Of a DNA stretch of 7,370 nucleotides, positions 1 through 6,136 are shown one piece after another. The DNA comes from an uncultured Clostridia bacterium. Lineage in GTDB: Bacteria > Bacillota > Clostridia > Oscillospirales > Butyricicoccaceae. The notes beneath the pieces were generated by a model that was not told where the DNA came from, ran no database searches, and saw only the letters and a list, made by a program, of their open reading frames with translations. How positions within the stretch are numbered: the stretch's first letter is position 1; each line of letters starts with the position of its first letter. The translations under genes and the position numbers were made by a program. The stretch lies in assembly GCA_910586575.1 (NCBI GenBank), contig CAJUJQ010000153.1, forward strand, positions 1 through 7,370. Reading direction: 5' to 3'.

Positions 1-464
1 TGCTGGACGAGGTGGAAGCGCAAAATCTGGAAATCATCATCCCGGAGCCGGGGGACACCCTGTCCTTTGGGAATGCGGTGCTCGAATTCCTCAGCCCGGC
101 GTCGGGCAACAGCTATGAGGATACCAACGATTTCTCTATCGTGACCCGGCTGACGATGGGGGGACTCAGCGTGCTCTTTATGGGCGACGCGGAAAAGCCG
201 GTTGAGCGCGACCTGTTGAGCGCGGGCGCTGCCCTGGAATGCGATGTGATTAAGCTGGGCCACCATGGCAGCAGCACATCCTCGTCCGAGGAGTTCCTGC
301 GCGCCGCTTCGCCGGATAGTGCCATCATCTCGTGCGCCAAAGAAAACGACTACGGTCATCCGCACCGCGAGACGATCCAAATGCTGACCAAGCTCGGTAT
401 TGATTGGCAGTGTACGTATGACGGCACAATCATCATACAGCCGCCGCTGGAGAATGCCGCATGA
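1..464 (+). CDS. ComEC-type metallo-beta-lactamase-fold hydrolase, C-terminal part (5' truncated by window edge)
   Basis: The reading frame is open to the left edge (codons for LDEVEAQN from base 3), so the GTG at 12 is an internal codon and the true start lies outside the window. What remains is the second half of an MBL fold of the ComEC/Rec2 type. A TNDFSIV strand is followed by FMGDAE, whose Asp is a metal ligand in the family, then KLGHHGSS with its His pair, and finally YGHPH. The N-terminal HxHxDH metal motif is lost. In ComEC this domain follows a membrane channel used in DNA uptake. Many Clostridia also have a stand-alone secreted or lipoprotein version encoded next to a DUF3006 gene, as here, so the stand-alone form is more likely. 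The substrate is unknown; a nuclease or phosphodiesterase activity is only inference. The stop codon overlaps the next start (ATGA). Confidence 0.85.
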   Translation, partial: LDEVEAQNLEIIIPEPGDTLSFGNAVLEFLSPASGNSYEDTNDFSIVTRLTMGGLSVLFMGDAEKPVERDLLSAGAALECDVIKLGHHGSSTSSSEEFLRAASPDSAIISCAKENDYGHPHRETIQMLTKLGIDWQCTYDGTIIIQPPLENAA

Positions 465-679
465 GGGGAATCATTGACCGCTTTGAAAGCGGCTTTGTGG
501 TCGTCGAGCTGGATAACGGAACCGTGAATATCCCGCTCGGCGGTGCGCCCGAAGGGCTGCGGGAAGGCTTGGTCGTGGAGGTGTCCGGGACACAGATTAC
601 CGCCGTCGATGAGGAGGCCGCCGCACGCCGCTCCGCCGCGCTCCACCGCCGTTTTTTGCGGCTGAAGCGCAAAAAGTAA
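461..679 (+). CDS. DUF3006 family small protein
   Basis: This 72-residue protein begins with MRGIIDRFESGFVVVEL, the characteristic opening of DUF3006: a short beta-rich domain with IDRFE followed by a hydrophobic strand, then NIPLGGAPEGLREG and an EVSG segment. The C-terminus (about residues 52-72) is very basic, with RR, HRR and LKRKK. The start ATG at 461 overlaps the stop of the upstream metallo-hydrolase by 4 bp, which implies translational coupling and a shared job. DUF3006 domains are often found beside or fused to ComEC-like MBL proteins. Their biochemical role is not established, so I give none. The basic tail could bind nucleic acid or the membrane surface; that is a guess from composition only. 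Confidence 0.82.
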   Translation: MRGIIDRFESGFVVVELDNGTVNIPLGGAPEGLREGLVVEVSGTQITAVDEEAAARRSAALHRRFLRLKRKK

Positions 680-730
680 GGTTTTCAGCGAATCTATTTC
701 AGAATCCCATTAGAAAAGGAAGAACCGAAC

Positions 731-1984
731 ATGCAGAAAACACCATTTGTGACACTTGAAAAAGTACAGGAAATTGCAAAGACCTATCCGACCCCGTTCC
801 ATATTTATGATGAAAAGGGTATCCGTGAAAATGCCCGCCGGGTCAAGGCCGCGTTTGCGTGGAACCCGAATTTTATGGAATATTTCGCGGTCAAGGCGAC
901 CCCGACCCCGCGCCTGCTTCAGATTTTGAAGGAGGAGGGCTTCGGCGCGGACTGCTCGAGCTATACCGAGCTGCTGATGAGCAAGGCGGTCGGACTGTCG
1001 GGCGGCCAGATTATGTTTTCCTCCAACGTTACCCCGGCGGAGGACTTCAAGCTTGCTGCCGAGCTGGGGGCAATCATCAACTTTGATGATATCACACATA
1101 TTGACTTTTTTGAGGGGATTGCTCCCTTTCCGGAGCTGATGTGCTGCCGGTACAACCCGGGCGGGGATTTTATGCTCGGCAACTCGATTATGGACTCCCC
1201 GCAGGAAGCCAAATATGGCATGACCCGTGAACAGCTGGGCGAAGCCTTCCGCAAGCTGCAAAGCAAGGGCGTTAAGCGCTTTGGGCTGCACGCGTTCCTG
1301 GCGTCCAATACGGTCGAGAACGGATATTATCCCGAGCTAGCGCGTATTCTGTTCCAAGCGGCAGTTGAGCTGCACGAGGAGACCGGCGCGGAAATCGCGT
1401 TTGTCAACCTGTCCGGCGGCGTCGGCATCCCGTACCGCCCGGAACAGGAACCGAGCGATATCATGGCAATCGGCGAGGGCGTGCGCAAGGCATATGAGGA
1501 AGTGCTTGTCCCGGCTGGGATGGGCAATGTGGCTATTTTCACCGAGATGGGGCGTTTTATTACCGGGCCGTATGGGATGTTGGTTACCAAATGCACCCAT
1601 CAAAAGCATACCCATAAAGAATATATCGGCTGTGACGCCTGCGCGGCCAACCTGATGCGCCCGGCAATGTATGGGGCGTACCATCATATCACCGTGCTTG
1701 GCAAGGAGGACGCGCCCTGCGACCATCTGTATGACGTTACCGGCGGGCTGTGCGAAAACAACGATAAATTCGCGGTGGACCGGATGCTGCCGGGAATCGA
1801 AATCGGTGATTATATTGCCATTCATGACACTGGCGCGCACGGCTTCTCAATGGGTTACAATTATAACGGCAAGCTGCGTTCCGCCGAACTGCTGCTGTGT
1901 GAGGACGGCACGGTGGAGTGCATCCGCCGCGCTGAAACGCCTGCCGATTATTTTGCTACGTTCGATTTTACCGGCTTGTTTTGA
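731..1984 (+). CDS. lysA: Diaminopimelate decarboxylase (fold-type III PLP enzyme, divergent type)
   Basis: The predicted reaction is decarboxylation of meso-diaminopimelate to L-lysine, the last step of lysine synthesis, in the cytoplasm. The 417 residues match the usual LysA length. The N-terminal alanine-racemase-like barrel carries the PLP lysine K55 in YFAVKATP. H187 (HAFLASNT) takes the place of the usual HIGSQ His, and the glycine loop is NLSGGVG (226-232) instead of DLGGGFG. E272-R275 (EMGR) replaces EPGR. The C-terminal beta domain has C341 in CENNDKF (usual CESxD) and the GAHGFSMGYNYN segment (368-379), where GAY is usual. All catalytic positions are filled, though several motifs differ from the textbook enzyme; similar variants occur in anaerobes. 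A purine-rich AAAAGGAAGA lies about 9 bases before the ATG. No lysine riboswitch fits in the 51-bp gap upstream. Another substrate of the same decarboxylase family is possible. Confidence 0.88.
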   Translation: MQKTPFVTLEKVQEIAKTYPTPFHIYDEKGIRENARRVKAAFAWNPNFMEYFAVKATPTPRLLQILKEEGFGADCSSYTELLMSKAVGLSGGQIMFSSNVTPAEDFKLAAELGAIINFDDITHIDFFEGIAPFPELMCCRYNPGGDFMLGNSIMDSPQEAKYGMTREQLGEAFRKLQSKGVKRFGLHAFLASNTVENGYYPELARILFQAAVELHEETGAEIAFVNLSGGVGIPYRPEQEPSDIMAIGEGVRKAYEEVLVPAGMGNVAIFTEMGRFITGPYGMLVTKCTHQKHTHKEYIGCDACAANLMRPAMYGAYHHITVLGKEDAPCDHLYDVTGGLCENNDKFAVDRMLPGIEIGDYIAIHDTGAHGFSMGYNYNGKLRSAELLLCEDGTVECIRRAETPADYFATFDFTGLF

Positions 1985-2028
1985 GCGGCGTATCGCTGGG
2001 CACGCGATAGGAAAGGGGTAGATTTGCG

Positions 2029-2673
2029 ATGAAACGAAGAATGGCGGCTCTGCTGCTCTGCCTGTTGCTGGTGTTCGCTTGTACTGGCTGCGGCGGGTTT
2101 GACGCCGGGAGCTACGTCAAAGCGGTGATGGATAATTTCTACCTGGACGAAAGCGCCGCGTATACGGAAATTGTGGATACCACCGCGCAGCAGGCGCATG
2201 AGGTCTATATGAACGGCCTGACGATAGAAGCGCAGATTTTCTACACCTATATGAGCTTTGACGCAGAAGATGTAGACGAGCAGACCGCCCAACGGGTGGT
2301 TGACCTGTACAGCCGCGCCTATAAGCACGCAAAATATGACGTGGGGCAAGCCCAGAAGGGGAAGGATGGCTATACCGTGGCTGTGCGGGTGTATCCGATT
2401 GATTTGTTTGACCAGGCCATGGACGAGTTGAACGCCTATGTTTCCGGATTCCATGAGGCGCTTGCAAACGGGGACTATACGGGAAAAAGCGAGGAGGAAA
2501 TCTCCGCTGAGTATCAAAACCAGGTGCTTTCCATTGTTGAGGCACACGTGGATACCATCGGCTACCGTGACCCGGTCGAGCTGACTGTACAGCTGAAAAA
2601 GGATGCAAATGGCGCTTGGGGGATGGGTGACGAGGCGTTCCAGAGCATTGATGAGCAGATCATTGGCTATTAA
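2029..2673 (+). CDS. Putative secreted lipoprotein of unknown function
   Basis: The 214-residue protein opens with a lipoprotein signal peptide: KRR, a Leu-rich core (residues 6-16) and ACTGCGG. C21 after TG is the likeliest lipidated residue; C18 (VFAC) is the alternative. The mature part is acidic, soluble-looking and mostly helical, with no transmembrane segment and no catalytic motif I recognise. It resembles the small extracellular lipoproteins that Clostridia carry under names such as DUF5105, but I would not assign a family from sight. A run of AAAGGGG lies 10 bases before the ATG. The gene sits 44 bp after lysA and only 14 bp before the EFR1-type gene, so it is probably co-transcribed with the latter. 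It should be anchored on the outer face of the cytoplasmic membrane. Confidence 0.75.
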   Translation: MKRRMAALLLCLLLVFACTGCGGFDAGSYVKAVMDNFYLDESAAYTEIVDTTAQQAHEVYMNGLTIEAQIFYTYMSFDAEDVDEQTAQRVVDLYSRAYKHAKYDVGQAQKGKDGYTVAVRVYPIDLFDQAMDELNAYVSGFHEALANGDYTGKSEEEISAEYQNQVLSIVEAHVDTIGYRDPVELTVQLKKDANGAWGMGDEAFQSIDEQIIGY

Positions 2674-2687
2674 ATGGAGGAGTTGAC

Positions 2688-3455
2688 ATGAAGTGCGTAC
2701 AGTTGGTTTTTAGCCCTACCGGCGGGACGAAGAAGGTTTCTGAAGCCATTACCGGCGCATGGGGCGGCGCTGTGGAGACGGTTGACCTGACAAACGCGGC
2801 GCTGGATTTTTCAGGCATCGAGTTTCAGAAAGAGGATTTGGTGCTCATTTCGGTGCCGTCGTTCGGCGGGCGCGTACCGGGACTTGCTGCGGAGCGGATT
2901 GGGATGGTACACGGCAACGGCGCCTGCTGCGTGCTCGTCTGTGTTTATGGGAACCGCGCATATGAGGATACGCTGGTGGAATTGAGCGATATTGCTGGGA
3001 AAGGCGGCTTCCGGGTGCTGTCAGCGGTCGCGGCGGTCGCGGAGCATTCCATTATGCACCAATATGCAGCCGGCAGGCCGGACAGCAAGGATATACAGCA
3101 GCTGCGCGATATTTCCGGGAAAATCCTGGAGAAGTTCCGGCAGGCGGCTGATACATTCCCGTTGGTGGTGCCTCCCGGGAACCGTCCGTATAAAAAATCG
3201 GGCGGGGCAATGATGGTTCCCAAGGCAGGCAAGAAATGTGTTGGCTGCGGATTGTGCGCGTCGGAGTGTCCCGCGCAGGCAATCAGCCGGGATTCGCTCA
3301 AGACTGCGGATGCGAAAAAGTGTATTTCCTGTATGCGCTGTGTGGAAAAGTGCCCGCATGGGGCCAGAAGCATTAATCAGGCCATGGTATCGGCTGCCGC
3401 GCTGGTAATTAAAAAGGCGTGTTCGGTTCCGAAGGAATGTGAATTGTTCCTGTAA
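2688..3455 (+). CDS. EFR1-type flavodoxin/ferredoxin fusion protein
   Basis: This is a 255-residue cytoplasmic electron-transfer protein. The N-terminal half is flavodoxin-like: a beta strand followed by FSPTGGTKKVS (residues 8-18), the phosphate-binding loop expected for FMN, then the SVPSFGGRVP loop (55-64). The C-terminal part carries two 4Fe-4S motifs, CVGCGLCASECP (C184, C187, C190, C194) and CISCMRCVEKCP (C212, C215, C218, C222). All eight cysteines are present, so both clusters should form. This layout is that of the EFR1 family ferredoxins, common in strict anaerobes, whose physiological partners are largely unknown. A strong GGAGG lies 7 bases before the ATG, and the gene follows the lipoprotein by 14 bp. 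Transcription should end at the hairpin 20 bp downstream. The flavin and cluster content is inferred from motifs. Confidence 0.88.
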   Translation: MKCVQLVFSPTGGTKKVSEAITGAWGGAVETVDLTNAALDFSGIEFQKEDLVLISVPSFGGRVPGLAAERIGMVHGNGACCVLVCVYGNRAYEDTLVELSDIAGKGGFRVLSAVAAVAEHSIMHQYAAGRPDSKDIQQLRDISGKILEKFRQAADTFPLVVPPGNRPYKKSGGAMMVPKAGKKCVGCGLCASECPAQAISRDSLKTADAKKCISCMRCVEKCPHGARSINQAMVSAAALVIKKACSVPKECELFL

Positions 3456-3475
3456 AACCGTAATTCCGAAAGATT

Positions 3476-3508
3476 GCAAAAGGGAAGCCGGAGCGGCTTC
3501 CCTTTTGC
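3476..3508. terminator. Bidirectional intrinsic terminator between convergent genes
   Basis: A perfect inverted repeat has arms at 3476-3490 and 3494-3508 (15 bp each) with a 3-base loop, GAG. The outer part of the stem is AAAA/TTTT and the inner part is GC-rich, so RNA from either strand folds into a GC hairpin followed by a U-run. It sits between the plus-strand EFR1-type gene ending at 3455 and the minus-strand putative anti-sigma gene ending at 3525, and can serve both. Confidence 0.9.
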
Positions 3509-3524
3509 GGTAGGAGGATGATGG

Positions 3525-4682
3525 TCAGCGGTATTTCTTGACGTCGGTCCAGTAGGTGGGGTTTTCAAAATAAAACAGGCTGAATGCAGGTTCATCCTGC
3601 ACCTCGGAGGTATCTCCAAAGTCGATTTCATCGATTTCGGCGGGGTCGATTGCTGTGTTTAGCAGGATATGTGCACGCGTAACGCCGCCATAATAGGCCT
3701 GGGCTTTTTTGCTCCAATATGCGGCTGTCTTTGACTCCGCAAGATGTCCCCGGACAATGGTTCCGTCATTCATGGTGACTTTGATTTCCCAAGGCCCGTA
3801 TTCGTCGCGTGCCTTCCAGTAGGCGCCCGGGTCGGGGATGAAAACGTCAAAAGACAGGGAATAGGGGGAAATGGACAGGTTTTCGAGAACGACCGGCGCA
3901 ACGCCGCCGAGCAGGGTGTACAGCCGGCCTTCAAATGCGTAAGTCGGGGTGGTATTGGACAGTGGAAATACAATATCGAAATTCAGATTTTCCAGGATTG
4001 CCTGCCGCTCCCCGTCCGCGCTGCTGTACGTGTATAGTGCGCCGTAGTTTTCCAGACGGATATAATGCGCATCCTCTGGGAAACCCTTTCCCTCCGTATC
4101 ATACTGGAAAACCATGGTTATTTTGTTGCCGATGGGGCTGCCGTTGAGCAGGGAGCGGAACTTTTCGGTTCCCGAAACCCAGACCGGATGCTGCAAATCC
4201 TTATCATGATAAAAGATGCTGCCGCAGCCCTGTACGGGATAATCGGTTCCGTCCGAGAGGAAACAGTCATAAACCGGCTTGTTTTGACTGTTTGTGAGGG
4301 ATATCCCCTCCGGCACATTCAATTCCATGATGGCGTATAGGAAATCACTGTCCATCGTGACATCGGTTACGGTAATACTTGCGCCGGAGCCGTTCTGATC
4401 CTCGAAGGTCAGGTCAAGCGCCAGCGCACCAATCAGGGATTCCTGCCGCCCGTCCGTAATGTTAAAAAATTCGCGGAAGGCAGGGGAGTGGCTGGCAAGC
4501 GAGGTAGCGCACGCAGCGCCTGTCGTGACGCACAGTGCAGCGGCAACTCCGGCGGCAATGACCCTCCGTAAAGGGGGAAATCCTTTTCGCCTGGGCTGGG
4601 CTTCGCACAGATGCTGTACTATGCGCCGCTTTGCTCCCTCGTCAAACGATAATCGGTGCAGTTCCTGTTGATAGCGTTTCAT
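3525..4682 (-). CDS. Putative anti-sigma factor with one membrane segment (DUF4179-like)
   Basis: This 385-residue protein has a short cytoplasmic N-terminus (about 1-38, starting MKRYQQELHRLSFDEGAKRR), one hydrophobic segment (about 41-60) and a large beta-rich extracellular part of roughly 320 residues. That shape, together with a 4-bp ATGA overlap with the ECF sigma gene just upstream, marks it as the cognate regulator holding the sigma factor at the membrane. The N-terminal pattern and overall layout are those of DUF4179 proteins of Clostridia. There is no HCC zinc motif of the RsiW/ZAS type, so the inhibitory contact would be made by the short N-terminal helix. The outer domain presumably senses an envelope or extracellular signal; what it binds is unknown. 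GGAGG at 4690-4694 (minus strand) lies 7 bases before the ATG, inside the sigma gene. Anti-sigma function is inferred from position and topology. Confidence 0.78.
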   Translation of the reverse strand: MKRYQQELHRLSFDEGAKRRIVQHLCEAQPRRKGFPPLRRVIAAGVAAALCVTTGAACATSLASHSPAFREFFNITDGRQESLIGALALDLTFEDQNGSGASITVTDVTMDSDFLYAIMELNVPEGISLTNSQNKPVYDCFLSDGTDYPVQGCGSIFYHDKDLQHPVWVSGTEKFRSLLNGSPIGNKITMVFQYDTEGKGFPEDAHYIRLENYGALYTYSSADGERQAILENLNFDIVFPLSNTTPTYAFEGRLYTLLGGVAPVVLENLSISPYSLSFDVFIPDPGAYWKARDEYGPWEIKVTMNDGTIVRGHLAESKTAAYWSKKAQAYYGGVTRAHILLNTAIDPAEIDEIDFGDTSEVQDEPAFSLFYFENPTYWTDVKKYR

Positions 4683-5164
4683 AAATTTTCCTCCTTCAGT
4701 TGTTCCCGCAGAATATCCCTTGCGCGGCTCAGCCGTTTGCGCACCGCGGCAGGGGTGATATGCAGCAGGGAAGCAATTTCATTGGTATCATAGCCGATAA
4801 AATAATAGAGCGCGGTAACTTCACGGTATTTTAGGGGCAGCGCCTGCACGGTTTCCAGTACGCCGCCCGGATCGGGCTGGAACGCGGCCTGTTCGGCGAC
4901 TGTATCCAGTCCGACTGTACGCGACCGCCAGGCGCTCCGCCGCAGGTTTTTGCAGGCGTTGATGGCCATGCGGATAATCCACGCGCGTTCCTCCTCCGGG
5001 GAGGTGGGGTAGTTGCGCTTCTCTACCAGGGAAAGCAGCACGTTTTGGCAGATATCCTCGGCGTCCTGCGTGCTTTTAAGCCAGGTATAGCCCAGCCGCA
5101 GGATCAGGTCGGAATATTCCCTCACCAGGCGTTCCGCCTCCTCCGGTTCAATGAGAATGCCCAC
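4679..5164 (-). CDS. ECF-family RNA polymerase sigma factor
   Basis: With the start chosen here the protein has 161 residues, normal for an ECF sigma factor. Region 2 spans about residues 10-50 and includes DAEDICQNVLL (34-44), the typical core-binding and -10 recognition segment. Region 4 (about 103-155) contains LPLKYREVTALYYF followed by the helix-turn-helix EIASLLHITPAAVRKRLSRAR, which reads the -35 element. I start at the GTG at 5162-5164 because a clear GGAGGG (5171-5176) stands 6 bases before it. An upstream in-frame GTG at 5180-5182 would translate that ribosome binding site into MKGGIR. The stop codon overlaps the putative anti-sigma start by 4 bp, so the two are translationally coupled. 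It should redirect RNA polymerase to a stress or signal regulon; the target promoters are not visible here. Confidence 0.9.
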   Translation of the reverse strand: MGILIEPEEAERLVREYSDLILRLGYTWLKSTQDAEDICQNVLLSLVEKRNYPTSPEEERAWIIRMAINACKNLRRSAWRSRTVGLDTVAEQAAFQPDPGGVLETVQALPLKYREVTALYYFIGYDTNEIASLLHITPAAVRKRLSRARDILREQLKEENL

Positions 5165-5170
5165 GCGAAT

Positions 5171-5176
5171 CCCTCC
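5171..5176 (-). promoter_or_regulatory. Ribosome binding site that fixes the sigma factor start
   Basis: GGAGGG on the minus strand, 6 bases before the GTG at 5164, is an ideal Shine-Dalgarno site. It lies inside the longer reading frame that begins at the GTG at 5182, which has no comparable site of its own. The shorter start is therefore preferred. Confidence 0.8.
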
Positions 5177-5191
5177 TTTCACCTATAAAAC

Positions 5192-5208
5192 AACCCGGAG
5201 GCCGGGTT
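5192..5208 (-). other. Short hairpin in the 5' leader of the sigma operon
   Basis: AACCCGG (5192-5198) and CCGGGTT (5202-5208) form a 7-bp stem with a 3-base loop. Read on the minus strand it is followed by GTTTTATAG and then the sigma ribosome binding site. If transcription starts just after the proposed -10 at 5219-5224, the hairpin sits at the very 5' end of the mRNA. It could stabilise the transcript or act as a weak attenuator; the T-run is too short for a confident terminator call. Confidence 0.4.
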
Positions 5209-5218
5209 TGTGACAAAC

Positions 5219-5227
5219 AGTATATCA
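5219..5227 (-). promoter_or_regulatory. Candidate extended -10 promoter for the sigma/anti-sigma operon
   Basis: On the minus strand the bases read TGATATACT, an extended -10 (TG, one base, then TATACT, five of six to TATAAT). The hexamer 17 bases upstream (CGATGC) is a poor -35, which is tolerated by extended -10 promoters. It would place the transcription start about 48 bases before the GTG at 5164. ECF operons are often self-regulated, but I did not find a convincing AAC-type -35 here. Confidence 0.4.
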
Positions 5228-5266
5228 TATTTTTCAGCAGCGCATCGCCTTTTCTGGAATTTATAC

Positions 5267-5286
5267 CGCTTTAGAGGAGTAAAGCG
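5267..5286. repeat. Seven-bp inverted repeat in the divergent promoter region
   Basis: CGCTTTA (5267-5273) and TAAAGCG (5280-5286) are a perfect inverted repeat around GAGGAG. It lies upstream of both the proposed sigma-operon promoter and the pyrH promoter. Its size and symmetry fit a dimeric repressor or activator site, or an RNA hairpin presenting GAGGAG, but nothing else in the window identifies a binding protein. Confidence 0.35.
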
Positions 5287-5331
5287 CCCGGAAAATTTTA
5301 CGGCGTATTTACAAAAAAAGCGGAAAACCCT

Positions 5332-5360
5332 TTGCAATCTGCGCGGGGATACGGTAGAAT
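5332..5360 (+). promoter_or_regulatory. Sigma-A type promoter for pyrH
   Basis: TTGCAA (5332-5337) is separated by exactly 17 bases from TAGAAT (5355-5360). The match is four of six to TTGACA and five of six to TATAAT, with ideal spacing. The start of transcription would be near 5367, leaving a leader of about 48 bases before the pyrH ATG. This supports pyrH as the first gene of its transcription unit. Confidence 0.65.
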
Positions 5361-5414
5361 ATAGGAAGAGTATCCTGCGGGGAACTGCGGGACGGAACAG
5401 GAGGGTAAACAGAA

Positions 5415-6134
5415 ATGGAGAGGCAGTATAAAAGGGTACTGATTAAGATCAGCGGCGAAGCGCTCGCGGGTGAGCGGCACTTCGGGCTGAATTTTGATGT
5501 CATCGGCCCGGTATGCGATGTCATCAAGCGCTGTGTAGATATCGGCTGCGAGGTCGGGCTTGTGGTAGGCGGCGGCAATTTCTGGCGCGGCGTCAAGGAC
5601 GGCGGCGGCAAAATGGAACGCACCCGCGCCGACCATATGGGCATGCTGGCGACGACCATCAATTCCCTGGCGCTGGCGGACGCGCTGGAACAGCGGGGGG
5701 TAGATGTTCGCGTCCAGACCGCAATCGCGATGAACCAGATTGCCGAGCCATACATCCGCAGCCGTGCGACGACCCATTTATCCAAAGGCCGTGTGGTGAT
5801 TTTCGCCTGTGGCACGGGCAACCCATATTTCTCAACCGATACGGCGGCGGTGCTTCGCGCAGCGGAAATCAATGCCGAGGTGATCCTGCTGGCAAAGAAT
5901 ATTGACGGCGTTTATGATTCCGACCCGGCGAAAAATCCGGAGGCGAAGAAGTATGACCGCCTGACATATATGGATGTACTCAATCAGGGGCTGGGCGTGA
6001 TGGACACGACGGCGACCTCGCTGTCGATGGACAACCATATCCCGATCCTGGTCTTTGCGCTCAAAGACCCTGAAAATATTTACCGGGCTGTCACCGGTGA
6101 GCAGATTGGTACGCTTGTAAAGGAGGAACAGTAA
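5415..6134 (+). CDS. pyrH: UMP kinase (uridylate kinase)
   Basis: UMP kinase phosphorylates UMP to UDP with ATP in the cytoplasm, the committed step to UTP and CTP; bacterial forms are hexamers of the amino-acid-kinase fold. The 239 residues are full length. Visible motifs are KISGEAL (11-17) for ATP phosphate binding, VVGGGNFWRG (50-59), the UMP-binding segment TRADHMGMLAT (70-80), GTGNPYFSTDTAA (133-145) and NIDGVYDSDP (162-171), all characteristic of PyrH. AGGAGGG at 5399-5405 lies 9 bases before the ATG, and a sigma-A promoter stands further upstream. The gene is followed after 2 bp by frr. In many Firmicutes rpsB and tsf precede pyrH; here a divergent sigma operon does, so the cluster begins at pyrH. 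Confidence 0.97.
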   Translation: MERQYKRVLIKISGEALAGERHFGLNFDVIGPVCDVIKRCVDIGCEVGLVVGGGNFWRGVKDGGGKMERTRADHMGMLATTINSLALADALEQRGVDVRVQTAIAMNQIAEPYIRSRATTHLSKGRVVIFACGTGNPYFSTDTAAVLRAAEINAEVILLAKNIDGVYDSDPAKNPEAKKYDRLTYMDVLNQGLGVMDTTATSLSMDNHIPILVFALKDPENIYRAVTGEQIGTLVKEEQ

Positions 6135-6136
6135 TC

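Noticed and set aside
680..730. Possible lysine riboswitch or T-box upstream of lysA
   Set aside because: The gap is only 51 bases, far too short for either element, and contains no matching conserved core or terminator.
1337..1840. Long antisense reading frames inside lysA and other genes
   Set aside because: They overlap a gene with strong family motifs, have no ribosome binding sites and show the composition expected from antisense of GC-rich coding DNA.
1991..2009. Hairpin TATCGC/GCGATA between lysA and the lipoprotein gene as a possible terminator
   Set aside because: The stem is only 6 bp with a 7-base loop and no T-run follows; the next ribosome binding site begins almost at once.
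3024..3041. Tandem direct repeat of 9 bases (GCGGTCGCG twice) in the EFR1-type gene
   Set aside because: It encodes an ordinary Ala/Val stretch and is explained by GC-rich codon use; two copies do not suggest a functional repeat.
5210..5431. Plus-strand reading frame of 73 codons running into the start of pyrH
   Set aside because: It lacks a ribosome binding site, starts with a non-ATG codon inside the divergent promoter region, has no recognisable domain and overlaps pyrH out of frame.
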